The notes under the pieces were generated by a model that saw nothing but the letters and a program-made list of their open reading frames with translations, did no database searches and was not told the origin of the DNA. Position numbers and translations under genes: made by a program. DNA of 43,029 bases from a virus: IMG/VR virus record IMGVR_UViG_3300035695_000007, positions 1-43,029 of that record; one strand, given 5' to 3'. Below are positions 5,985 through 11,495 of the stretch, one piece after another. Numbering within the stretch: the stretch's first letter is position 1; each line of letters starts with the position of its first letter.

Positions 5985-6159
5985 GGCTTCTCCCTAAAGC
6001 GCGCAGCACCAATGATCGTTCAGCGCGCACGATGTCGAGCAACTCGCGCTCCAGCCGCTCGTAATCGTTGTCGTTGATCATGTCCTTGACGTAGACGCAG
6101 AGCACGTCGCGCATAAACCTGCGACCTTCCCGACTCGGATTCGTCAGATCGCGTTTCAC
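5974..6159 (-). CDS. Hypothetical small helical protein
   Basis: A 61-residue charged protein starting at GTG 6159 as GTGA over the upstream stop, with AGGAGCAC from cassette copy D before it. The second half is a long helix rich in Glu/Arg (YERLERELLDIVRAER). Function is unknown. Confidence 0.55.
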   Translation of the reverse strand: MKRDLTNPSREGRRFMRDVLCVYVKDMINDNDYERLERELLDIVRAERSLVLRALGRSRER

Positions 6160-6842
6160 TTGCTGTGCTCCTGTGGGGGCGGGGCGACCGCCTCCCGTAG
6201 CCGCTCGATATACGCCAGCATGTTGCCGACGCGTGAGCCTTCCACCAACGGCGGACGACAGCCGCCGAGCGCCTGTTCGATCTGGATAATCTGCGCTTCG
6301 TGCTCGTTGTTCGCGCTTGCCAGCGTGCGGATCACCTTCGCGGGCGTGCAGTCATCATCGAAGTGACCAAAGCCTGCCTCGGCTGCTGCATTTTCGGCAT
6401 CGGCCCAGAGTGGGGGCGGAACCATCGGGCTCGGAGTGGCAATGATCGACTTAAGTTCCTGAATCCGCGCCTCAACGGTTGGTCTCTGCGGCACCGACTC
6501 GAACACCGCCAGATCCCGACGCGCCAGCACGACAACGGACGGTTCTGTGACGTTCATCTCAGATTCTCCTTCTTGGGGTGGGGGCGGGGCGACCGCCTCA
6601 CGATAGGCTGTAGTCTGTTGCGAATCCGGTAAGCCATAGGCTAGAACCTGTCGCGCGAACGTCCGCAGGTTGAACTCCACGGTGTCCTGCGTCGTCCAGA
6701 GCCGATCGTCAGCGGCCCAAGTCTTCACGGCATCCTCCTGCTTAGCATTGAGCGCAATTGGACCCAGTGGGGGCGGGGCGACAGACGCCTCCCTATCCAC
6801 AACTTTTTCCGTAGACGACGACGATTTGGCGCGCGTGGTCAT
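6156..6842 (-). CDS. Composite protein built across EAVAPPP repeats
   Basis: A 228-residue frame that looks like two or three small genes joined in frame. EASVAPPP (18-25), REAVAPPPPQEGESE (81-95) and REAVAPPPQEH (at the end) come from cassette copies. A shorter PPPLWA (about 140-146) matches another. Met 96 (6557) has AAGGAG seven to eight bases upstream, exactly as if it began a separate gene of 133 residues. Both full-length and internal products are possible. ATG 6842 overlaps the methyltransferase stop (ATGA). No recognised domain. Confidence 0.6.
   Translation of the reverse strand: MTTRAKSSSSTEKVVDREASVAPPPLGPIALNAKQEDAVKTWAADDRLWTTQDTVEFNLRTFARQVLAYGLPDSQQTTAYREAVAPPPPQEGESEMNVTEPSVVVLARRDLAVFESVPQRPTVEARIQELKSIIATPSPMVPPPLWADAENAAAEAGFGHFDDDCTPAKVIRTLASANNEHEAQIIQIEQALGGCRPPLVEGSRVGNMLAYIERLREAVAPPPQEHSK
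6164..6194. repeat. EAVAPPPQEH junction cassette, copy D (31 bp)
   Basis: This copy is identical over 31 bp to 5194-5224. It encodes the last residues of the composite protein and the ribosome site used by GTG 6159. Confidence 0.85.
6410..6420. repeat. Short cassette remnant, copy E
   Basis: GTGGGGGCGGA, the shortest match to the cassette core, lies inside the composite frame and encodes PPPL. It may be a decayed copy or chance in GC-rich DNA. Confidence 0.3.
6557..6557 (-). promoter_or_regulatory. Internal start with strong ribosome site
   Basis: ATG at 6557-6555 (minus) is preceded by AAGAAGGAG with about eight bases between. It would start a 133-residue C-terminal product (MNVTEPSVVV...) from within the composite frame. 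Confidence 0.5.
6578..6599. repeat. EAVAPPPP junction cassette, copy F
   Basis: The cassette core is joined on its outer side to TTCTCCTTCTTGG, a ribosome-site segment also seen in the 28-bp repeat at 8442-8469. On the minus strand it gives EAVAPPPPQEG and the AAGGAG in front of the internal ATG 6557. Confidence 0.8.
6767..6790. repeat. EASVAPPP junction cassette, copy G
   Basis: This is a diverged copy with a 3-bp insertion in its inner part. It encodes EASVAPPP near the N-terminus of the composite protein. Confidence 0.65.
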
Positions 6843-7537
6843 TGGTTGCTTTCTCCTAAGCCTGGATCTACCGCGTCACCGGACGCGGGTTCTACGAACA
6901 TCGCTGAGAGTGCGCCTTGCGACAATCGAAGCGCAGCAATCTCACAGTAACGCTCGTTTATTTCCACGCCGATCGCGCGTCGTCCGGCCTGCTTCGCGGC
7001 AACGAGCGTGGTGCCGCTTCCGGCGAACGGGTCGAGCACACAGCCGCCAGGTAATGACCACCAGCGCACGAGGAACGCGACGTGTGACATCTTGCGCGGG
7101 CACGGATGATCAGCCTGCTTGCCGCCTCCGTCGCTGTCCATGATGCGGCCGGGAATGACGTGCGCGCCTTTCACGCTCGGCGGCGGCGTGCCGAACAGAT
7201 ACGCCGTGTCGCCGGTCATTAGTAGCCGTCCCTTATAGCCCATCCGTGCGATCTCGAGATGGCACACGCGAAAGAACGGCCAACGCGCCGAGACCGCCAT
7301 CAGCATTCGCGGGTCGCTATCGCAGCCGAAGTGAATCGCCACGCGCTCGGCTTCAAGAGCACGATAGAGAACATCACCGAGCAGCTTGAACGCATCGATG
7401 CCCGCGAACTCGGAGACCGAGTTATTCGGCCAGATCGGATCTGTGATGATGCTGTCGAAGTCCGTCAACTGCGGAACGACCACGCGGGCATCGCCGTGGT
7501 AGATCGTCACGCCGTCCGCTTGGTAGTATGGCTTCAC
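6839..7537 (-). CDS. DNA methyltransferase with DPIW motif
   Basis: A 232-residue methyltransferase with motif IV as TDPIWPN (DPIW at 33-36) in place of the usual DPPY/W, a HPCPRK segment (144-149) and the cofactor loop DPFAGSGTT (169-177). It should methylate adenine or cytosine amino groups in DNA. The change of the second Pro-position residue to Ile is unusual but I recall related phage enzymes with DPVWPN, so it is probably active. GTG 7537 has GGAG four bases upstream and overlaps the stop of a 20-codon mini-frame. It shares the MKPYY...TIYHGD start with the first methyltransferase. Confidence 0.88.
   Translation of the reverse strand: MKPYYQADGVTIYHGDARVVVPQLTDFDSIITDPIWPNNSVSEFAGIDAFKLLGDVLYRALEAERVAIHFGCDSDPRMLMAVSARWPFFRVCHLEIARMGYKGRLLMTGDTAYLFGTPPPSVKGAHVIPGRIMDSDGGGKQADHPCPRKMSHVAFLVRWWSLPGGCVLDPFAGSGTTLVAAKQAGRRAIGVEINERYCEIAALRLSQGALSAMFVEPASGDAVDPGLGESNQ
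6862..6877. repeat. Dispersed 16-bp repeat CTGGATCTACCGCGTC, copy 1
   Basis: Exact copies are at 6862-6877 and 9490-9505 in this orientation, an inverted copy is at 7554-7569, and a 13-bp partial inverted copy is at 9789-9801. Read on the minus strand this copy encodes DAVDP near the end of the second methyltransferase. Confidence 0.7.
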
Positions 7538-7596
7538 TTATCTCCGATCCTTCGACGCGGTAGATCCAGTCCTTCGGATAGTGTTCCCTTGTCCAC
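7534..7596 (-). CDS. 20-codon bridging mini-ORF
   Basis: GTG 7596 opens a 20-residue basic frame whose TGA overlaps the methyltransferase GTG (GTGA). The ribosome site for the methyltransferase lies within it. Part of it (LDLPRR) comes from the inverted copy of the 16-bp dispersed repeat. It may serve only for coupling, and its own ribosome site is weak. Confidence 0.3.
   Translation of the reverse strand: MDKGTLSEGLDLPRRRIGDK
7554..7569. repeat. Dispersed 16-bp repeat, copy 2 (inverted)
   Basis: GACGCGGTAGATCCAG is the reverse complement of copies 1 and 3. Extended to 19 bp (7553-7571) it exactly matches the inverse of 9488-9506. On the minus strand it encodes DLPR within the mini-ORF. Confidence 0.7.
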
Positions 7597-7617
7597 GCGC
7601 GACAAAGCGTCTTCTTT

Positions 7618-7728
7618 CTATTCTGGCGGGGCGAGGGCGATCGCGCGGGCTGACGCCCCGACCGACAATTCGGCAGCGGCTTCAGTTTGCATGTCGCTAT
7701 CTTCTGGTCCGATACGTTCAATGCTCAT
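7618..7728 (-). CDS. Small hypothetical peptide
   Basis: A 36-residue acidic then Ala-rich peptide starting at ATG 7728, overlapping the upstream TGA as ATGA, and ending in LAPPE. The exact overlap supports translation. No family or domain is recognisable. Confidence 0.5.
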   Translation of the reverse strand: MSIERIGPEDSDMQTEAAAELSVGASARAIALAPPE

Positions 7729-7919
7729 TTCGCGTCCTGCTGGGGGCGACTCGACTCGATCGAAGACGACGGCTGTTCGTCAATCGGCTTCGCATAGCAG
7801 CCCGTGCCCGGACACACGAGGAAGTTGCCGCTCACCCAGATTGCATGCTTCAACAACAAGCGCGTCCGCTTTCGATGCCCGACGATCGAGCGACAGAAAA
7901 TACAAACGCCCTTGCTCAT
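7725..7919 (-). CDS. Small zinc-finger-like protein
   Basis: A 64-residue protein with CIFC (6-9) and a second Cys pair in LVCPGTGC (about 35-41), spaced like a zinc finger, and a basic stretch between (GHRKRTRLLLKH). It may bind nucleic acid. ATG 7919 is well supported by AAGGAG eight bases upstream and an ATGA overlap with the preceding gene. Confidence 0.65.
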   Translation of the reverse strand: MSKGVCIFCRSIVGHRKRTRLLLKHAIWVSGNFLVCPGTGCYAKPIDEQPSSSIESSRPQQDAK

Positions 7920-8437
7920 CTCGGTGTCTCCTTCTTGGCTGCGCCCGAGGACGGCACCATCGGCTCAGATTTATTCGCCGCGTTGATTAGCACCTGTGCG
8001 AGATGCCGCATTTCGCGTCCCACGTTCTGCTTGCTGTCCATGACGGCGCGGGCTAATTCGATTCCCATGTTACGAATTTGCAGCGGGTCGCTCTCGGCAG
8101 CGAGCGCACGATCACGCCAACGCTTCGCGCTTTCGTGTCCACACCTAGCGATGAAATCGGTATCGAGTCTGACTTCATAGCGATCGGTCGGCGCATAGGC
8201 AAAATTGCCGCACTCGTCAACGAGCAGCAGCCCACCGTCATCCTCTAGCGCCCACCCTTCCATGTCGCAGTAGACGAGATGATCGTCCTTGAACTCGTTC
8301 AGCGCATAGTCTTCGAGATCGCGCGTGTTCGGACTCTGATACTTCGAGCCTGCCCAACAGCCGCGCTCCTTGTCCCATACGCGGAACAAGATGCCATCTG
8401 GCGCGTCGGCCTCGGTGATGCGGTGTCCCTCGCTCAC
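7916..8437 (-). CDS. Possible YopX-like phage protein
   Basis: A 173-residue protein with GTG 8437, overlapping the end of a 16-codon mini-frame as GTGA, and AAGGAG upstream. The N-terminal part (ILFRVWDKERGCW, then a segment with DYALNEF and a mid section ending in YEVRLDTDF) resembles YopX-type phage proteins, whose function is unknown. The C-terminal half is helical. Its last residues PSSGAAKKETPR come from a 28-bp junction repeat also found at 8442-8469. YopX assignment is tentative. Confidence 0.6.
   Translation of the reverse strand: MSEGHRITEADAPDGILFRVWDKERGCWAGSKYQSPNTRDLEDYALNEFKDDHLVYCDMEGWALEDDGGLLLVDECGNFAYAPTDRYEVRLDTDFIARCGHESAKRWRDRALAAESDPLQIRNMGIELARAVMDSKQNVGREMRHLAQVLINAANKSEPMVPSSGAAKKETPR
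7927..7954. repeat. PSSGAAKKE junction repeat, copy 1 (28 bp)
   Basis: These 28 bp are identical to 8442-8469. On the minus strand the repeat encodes PSSGAAKKE at the end of the possible YopX-like protein and supplies AAGAAGGAG for ATG 7919. Confidence 0.85.
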
Positions 8438-8484
8438 GCGTTCTCCTTCTTGGCTGCGCCCGAGGACGGAGGAGCCGGTAACAT
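8434..8484 (-). CDS. 16-codon bridging mini-ORF
   Basis: ATG 8484 overlaps the upstream TGA (TGATG) and opens MLPAPPSSGAAKKENA, ending with TGA over the next GTG. The 28-bp repeat makes up most of it. It looks like the stub of a gene whose body has been lost, leaving only its start and its tail, or a simple coupling frame. Confidence 0.4.
   Translation of the reverse strand: MLPAPPSSGAAKKENA
8442..8469. repeat. PSSGAAKKE junction repeat, copy 2 (28 bp)
   Basis: This is the second exact copy. It lies between the gene ending at 8484 and the GTG at 8437, and carries AAGAAGGAG for that GTG. Confidence 0.85.
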
Positions 8485-8843
8485 CAAATCCGCCCTTCGT
8501 CGTGTTCTTTTTCGTGCAGCGGCCAGCAGATCGCGCAGAACTCAGGACCGCCGCATTCGTGGCATTCGATCAGCCCGTCAAAGTCCGGCTCGCCGCAGCC
8601 GTCGCAGTGCGAAATCAGGTTGGTACCAATGCCCCACGATGTCCGCGTGACGTGCATCACAAGCTGTCCGTCATCGCTGTGGTGCGAAAAGCAGCCCTTG
8701 TTCGGCTCATAGCTCGGCTTCCCGTAATTCAGACACGCCGTGCGCCACGCTTCGATTTCCTTCGGTGAGCAGCACTCCGCATCGGGATCGAAGTCGTGCG
8801 GATCTTCCACGCACGGAAAGCCGTAGATCGGCCGCTTACTCAC
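8484..8843 (-). CDS. Cysteine-rich zinc-binding protein
   Basis: A 119-residue protein with at least two zinc sites: CDGCG, then CHECGG and CAIC (about 80-106), plus a CC pair and His residues nearer the N-terminus. The spacing recalls small ZZ or B-box type fingers. GTG 8843 has AGGGAG eight bases before it. It may bind nucleic acid or a host protein. Specific role unknown. Confidence 0.65.
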   Translation of the reverse strand: MSKRPIYGFPCVEDPHDFDPDAECCSPKEIEAWRTACLNYGKPSYEPNKGCFSHHSDDGQLVMHVTRTSWGIGTNLISHCDGCGEPDFDGLIECHECGGPEFCAICWPLHEKEHDEGRI

Positions 8844-9439
8844 GATTTGTCTCCCTGCGGCTCCGGGGGGCGGGTCACGCCAGCAGATTTTTCGCCTCGG
8901 GAGGACGCGAGCGCATCAACCCGTAGCTGTTCCAGTGTACGATGCTCCGTTTCTAGTTCGTTCACTGCCAGCGCGAGCGCGGCGATCCAGTGCTTGCCGT
9001 TCACGAGTCCCGCAAACTGCTGGCTGTAAGCACTCGCCTCGGGACGCCACGCGGGGATCGCCCAATCCAGTCCGCCGCCGCAGATCGGACACAACAGACC
9101 CTCCGTCGCTGCGTGGAACTTCTGGCAACGTCGGCAAAACCATAAGTGCTCCTGCTCGTTTTGGGGTCGGGAGGACGCGAGCACCGCCGCCCGAAGCTGT
9201 TCAAGCTCGGTGATCGCATCCGACAGCACGCAATCGAAGTCGCGCTCAGGATCGGCAGGAATCGACCACATGTGCTCACCGGGTCGCGTCTGCCGAAACC
9301 AGATGAAGTGACACAGCATCGACACCACGCCGCGAAGCTGCTCAATCGAACGCGGTCGGAACTCGCGCGGACGATCCGGCTGCAGCTCGGGTCTGGCGGA
9401 GGGGAGAGGACCGGACGCCGCGGGAGTGTCATCAGCCAT
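8840..9439 (-). CDS. Zinc-ribbon protein with internal repeat
   Basis: A 199-residue protein. Residues 77-91 (TELEQLRAAVLASSR) recur as 167-181 (RTLEQLRVDALASSR), each followed by a polar stretch, and the DNA under the shared end is a 16-bp exact repeat. Between them is a zinc ribbon, CRRC (102-105) with CPIC (117-120). The first 30 residues are Pro/Arg-rich. It may be a fusion of two small genes joined at a junction repeat. ATG 9439 has AGAGG at a longish 11-base spacing. Confidence 0.6.
   Translation of the reverse strand: MADDTPAASGPLPSARPELQPDRPREFRPRSIEQLRGVVSMLCHFIWFRQTRPGEHMWSIPADPERDFDCVLSDAITELEQLRAAVLASSRPQNEQEHLWFCRRCQKFHAATEGLLCPICGGGLDWAIPAWRPEASAYSQQFAGLVNGKHWIAALALAVNELETEHRTLEQLRVDALASSRGEKSAGVTRPPEPQGDKS
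8897..8912. repeat. ALASSR junction repeat, copy 1 (16 bp)
   Basis: TCGGGAGGACGCGAGC also occurs exactly at 9167-9182. On the minus strand both encode the string A-x-ASSR at the end of a helix. Confidence 0.6.
9167..9182. repeat. ALASSR junction repeat, copy 2 (16 bp)
   Basis: This is the second exact copy, inside the same 199-residue frame. Here it encodes VLASSR before a polar stretch that leads into the zinc ribbon. Confidence 0.6.
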
Positions 9440-9466
9440 AAATTCAAATACCTCTGTCGCGCATGG

Positions 9467-9769
9467 TCAGCCTTCGACTCCCCCATCGACTGGATCTACC
9501 GCGTCGGAAGACTTTGCTGCATCGAGGGTTTCAATGTAGTCGGACGTGACTGAGTAGGTGGTGCCCTTAAGCTGCGGATAAACCTTATTGACCACGGTAA
9601 ATAAGTTGGCTCTCGCATCCGCAATCGCCTCGATATAGCGCAGGCGGTCAACAAGCGGAATCTGCTGCTGCCACCACGCGCGCGGGCCGAGCACTTGGTC
9701 CGCGTAGTCGCGCAACGTTGTCAGTCGCTCATTCATCAGCGCGATCGTGGCGTTAACTTCGTATCGCAC
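9467..9769 (-). CDS. Hypothetical helical protein
   Basis: A 100-residue protein starting at GTG 9769, preceded by GGGGGT five bases upstream. It has long helices (about 8-25 and 35-62), one with WWQQQIP, and an acidic tail DAVDPVDGGVEG that partly comes from the 16-bp dispersed repeat. It overlaps the end of the 41-codon gene upstream by 17 bp. No family recognised. Confidence 0.6.
   Translation of the reverse strand: MRYEVNATIALMNERLTTLRDYADQVLGPRAWWQQQIPLVDRLRYIEAIADARANLFTVVNKVYPQLKGTTYSVTSDYIETLDAAKSSDAVDPVDGGVEG
9490..9505. repeat. Dispersed 16-bp repeat, copy 3
   Basis: CTGGATCTACCGCGTC is identical to 6862-6877 and inverted to 7554-7569. On the minus strand it encodes DAVDP, the same peptide and frame as in the methyltransferase tail. 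Confidence 0.7.
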
Positions 9770-9878
9770 GAAAAACCCCCGTTAGTAAACGCGGTAGATC
9801 CCAGCGCCCAACACCGGGAAATCTGTCACCGCGCGCGAAGTCGTCTTTGTTGTTTTTCAGCTGTTTCGGGTTACTCAT
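9753..9878 (-). CDS. Small basic hypothetical protein
   Basis: A 41-residue basic protein starting at ATG 9878, overlapping the TAA of the upstream gene. It begins NPKQLKNNKDDFARGDRFPG and later carries WDLPR, encoded by a partial inverted copy of the dispersed repeat. The overlap with both neighbours supports translation. Function is unknown. Confidence 0.5.
   Translation of the reverse strand: MSNPKQLKNNKDDFARGDRFPGVGRWDLPRLLTGVFRAIRS
9789..9801. repeat. Dispersed repeat, copy 4 (13-bp partial, inverted)
   Basis: ACGCGGTAGATCC matches the core of copy 2 in the same orientation. On the minus strand it encodes DLPR. Confidence 0.45.
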
Positions 9879-10230
9879 GATCAGCCTGTCCGATCCCCCC
9901 GTCAGCAGATTGTGGTTTCCCGTTCGCCCACTTCGCTACCATCGCCTCGTGTCCGGCGAGCGCGTCGGCCTCAGTCGAGTATCGGTCACTGTCTTCCTCG
10001 CCGTAGTCCGTGACCTTGCCATCGGCATCGCACGTAAATACCATTGTCTCGAAAATCAGCGGCGGTCCACTGCCGAACGAATGATCGAGTCCGAGCCAGA
10101 CTGTGCTCACCCAATAGCCTGACGGCAGCACGGTTGCGGCGACACGCTTCATATCGCGCCGCGTCTCGAAGGACGCCGCCCACTGCTGCAACGTCATCGG
10201 ATTACCTTGCCGGTCGTAGTAGCCACTCAT
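9871..10230 (-). CDS. Conserved phage protein of unknown function
   Basis: A 119-residue protein beginning MSGYYDRQGNPMTLQQWA, with a beta core containing VSTVWLGLDHSFGSGPPLIF and ETMVF. I recall this start and core as common in phages of several high-GC hosts, but it has no assigned role. The frame is open four codons further up. I chose ATG 10230 because GGAG sits six bases before it and it overlaps the upstream TGA as ATGA. Confidence 0.75.
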   Translation of the reverse strand: MSGYYDRQGNPMTLQQWAASFETRRDMKRVAATVLPSGYWVSTVWLGLDHSFGSGPPLIFETMVFTCDADGKVTDYGEEDSDRYSTEADALAGHEAMVAKWANGKPQSADGGIGQADHE

Positions 10231-10358
10231 AACCAACTCCATCCGGGCGATATTTTTCCGCAGGAGACACAGCGGAGTCGCAGCCCCACAGGGGAGTATT
10301 CGAGGATCATGTCATGCCCGCGACGGGCGCACCACCAGCGAGAGAGCCACGCGATCAT
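10227..10358 (-). CDS. Small CxC/GHD-type zinc protein
   Basis: A 43-residue protein with a WWCARRGHD start and a RCVSCGKISPGW end. Cys 10, His 15, Cys 30 and Cys 33 can form a single zinc site. Small phage proteins with GHD followed by LxCxxCGxxSPGW are common, function unknown. ATG 10358 overlaps the upstream TGA and its TGA overlaps ATG 10230, both as ATGA. Confidence 0.65.
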   Translation of the reverse strand: MIAWLSRWWCARRGHDMILEYSPVGLRLRCVSCGKISPGWSWL

Positions 10359-10771
10359 TGCAGCACCACGAATGGTAAGGGCCGCGCTGAGACTCGCGCC
10401 GTCCATCCATTAGCGAACGTGACGTGTAGCACACCGTTCGCGCCAGCCGCCTTGTCCTGCGGCTCGATGCGCCAGAGCCCGTCATCGTATGCGCGATGGG
10501 CTGGTGTGCAGAGCATCAACGTGCCAGCCGTAGTATGTCTGACCTCTGGCGTTTGCTTGCGTGTTCGCGCTCGCTTCTTGTCTCCGAGGTGCGCCCACTC
10601 GGATCGACCTGAGCAAATGTGATCTTCTATTTCGGATAAGCGGCAGAACCCGTCAGCCTTCGCAACTTCCGCACGAACAGATCGCTTCACGCGCGCTTCC
10701 TGTCGGTCCTTCCGCGCCTTCAGTTGGCGTTTGGTTTTGCCCTTCGGATGCGCGAGTCCTTTCGTGTTCAT
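10355..10771 (-). CDS. HNH-nuclease-like protein
   Basis: A 138-residue protein. The basic N-terminus (1-40) leads to a Cys/His core: Cys 43, Cys 53, EWAH (58-61) and MLCTPAHRAYDDG (Cys 88, His 92). The arrangement is that of HNH endonucleases, but the usual Asn before the LC and the last His are replaced (Thr and Tyr), so activity is uncertain. ATG 10771 overlaps the upstream stop as TGATG. Role may be DNA nicking or recombination. Confidence 0.6.
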   Translation of the reverse strand: MNTKGLAHPKGKTKRQLKARKDRQEARVKRSVRAEVAKADGFCRLSEIEDHICSGRSEWAHLGDKKRARTRKQTPEVRHTTAGTLMLCTPAHRAYDDGLWRIEPQDKAAGANGVLHVTFANGWTARVSARPLPFVVLQ

Positions 10772-10950
10772 CAGCGATACCACAATCCAATCGCCGCGAT
10801 AGCTCCGACTGCCAACGTGACCATCGAAGCGAGGACCGTAGGGCCGCCTGTGTGGTCGCTAGCGTGCAATCCTTTCGACATCTGGAACAAGCTAGCGGAC
10901 ATCATCGCGATTGCCGTGATCCACTGGCAAATGTGTTCAGCGAGAATCAT
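10771..10950 (-). CDS. Small two-segment membrane protein
   Basis: A 59-residue protein with two hydrophobic segments, about residues 1-22 (interrupted by HICQW) and 39-56 (VLASMVTLAVGAIAAIGLW), joined by a polar loop. ATG 10950 overlaps the upstream TGA (ATGA). It may be a small inner membrane protein or an early holin-like peptide. It lies far from the lysis cluster, which argues against holin. Confidence 0.6.
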   Translation of the reverse strand: MILAEHICQWITAIAMMSASLFQMSKGLHASDHTGGPTVLASMVTLAVGAIAAIGLWYR

Positions 10951-11114
10951 CGTTTATCTCCGCGAGCGAGGCGCTCGTCCTCCCGGCGTTCTTGAGCTTC
11001 GTTCCAGCGCACGGAAAAGCATTTCGCGCAGCGGTAGACGGGATTCTTCCGTGGCGTCCATTCATAGCCGCAGAGTCCGCATTTCACGCGCTCAGCCAAT
11101 CTGACAACCTTCAT
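10947..11114 (-). CDS. Small zinc-ribbon protein, paralogue of 1579-1713
   Basis: A 55-residue protein with CGLC and CAKC pairs, a GYEWTPRKNPVYR spacer and an RWNEAQER end. The pattern matches the 44-residue protein at 1579-1713. ATG 11114 is preceded by AGGTAAGG. It may be a DNA- or RNA-binding ribbon. The paired occurrence near both divergent control regions suggests gene duplication. Confidence 0.65.
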   Translation of the reverse strand: MKVVRLAERVKCGLCGYEWTPRKNPVYRCAKCFSVRWNEAQERREDERLARGDKR

Positions 11115-11122
11115 GGCCTTAC

Positions 11123-11488
11123 CTAGAACAGATGGCGCAACTGCTCAAACACCCAATAGTCAGGGTTCAGCAGAAGTGTCGGAAGTTCAAATACGGCGAC
11201 CGCGCTACTAATAGCCAGCACCACACATGCTCCGCCGCCAATAATGGCACCAAGAAATTCGACAACTGTGCCGTCGAAGATGTCGCCATTGGTTTTACGC
11301 AATAAGTATCTGAGCCATGCTGCATAGAGCATAGCAAGACACAATCCGCCGACAACCGCGAGGCAGTCCACCACGACTTCGACATGAGCCTGCTGGCGCA
11401 AGATCGCAATTATCTGGTCAGCCGTGGTCCCAAGTTTCGCCGCGAGCGCGTCGAGTCGCTTCAATAGTTCGGGGTCGATTTGTGTCAT
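11123..11488 (-). CDS. Membrane protein, first gene of the long minus operon
   Basis: A 121-residue protein with an N-terminal three-helix-like segment (7-34), two transmembrane segments (about 38-60 and 77-101) and a C-terminal LLLNPDYWVFEQL. The ending is familiar from small phage membrane proteins of unknown role. I chose ATG 11488. An upstream in-frame start would include promoter sequence. There is no ribosome site, and the ATG lies seven bases below the -10. Confidence 0.7.
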   Translation of the reverse strand: MTQIDPELLKRLDALAAKLGTTADQIIAILRQQAHVEVVVDCLAVVGGLCLAMLYAAWLRYLLRKTNGDIFDGTVVEFLGAIIGGGACVVLAISSAVAVFELPTLLLNPDYWVFEQLRHLF

Positions 11489-11495
11489 GTGCAGT

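Noticed and set aside
5053-6077. Plus-strand frames of 147 and 194 residues in the minus operon
   Set aside because: They run opposite well-coupled minus genes and are Arg/Ser/Pro-rich shadows with no ribosome sites.
5194-6790. CRISPR-like array
   Set aside because: Copies are unevenly spaced, lie in frame at gene ends, and have no unique spacers of constant length.
7422-7721. A 99-residue minus frame across the methyltransferase start
   Set aside because: It covers the methyltransferase start and two smaller coupled frames in another frame. Composition is Arg/Pro-rich and there is no ribosome site.
10355-10771. Active HNH nuclease as a certain call
   Set aside because: The usual Asn and the last His of the HNH motif are replaced, so I only call it HNH-like.
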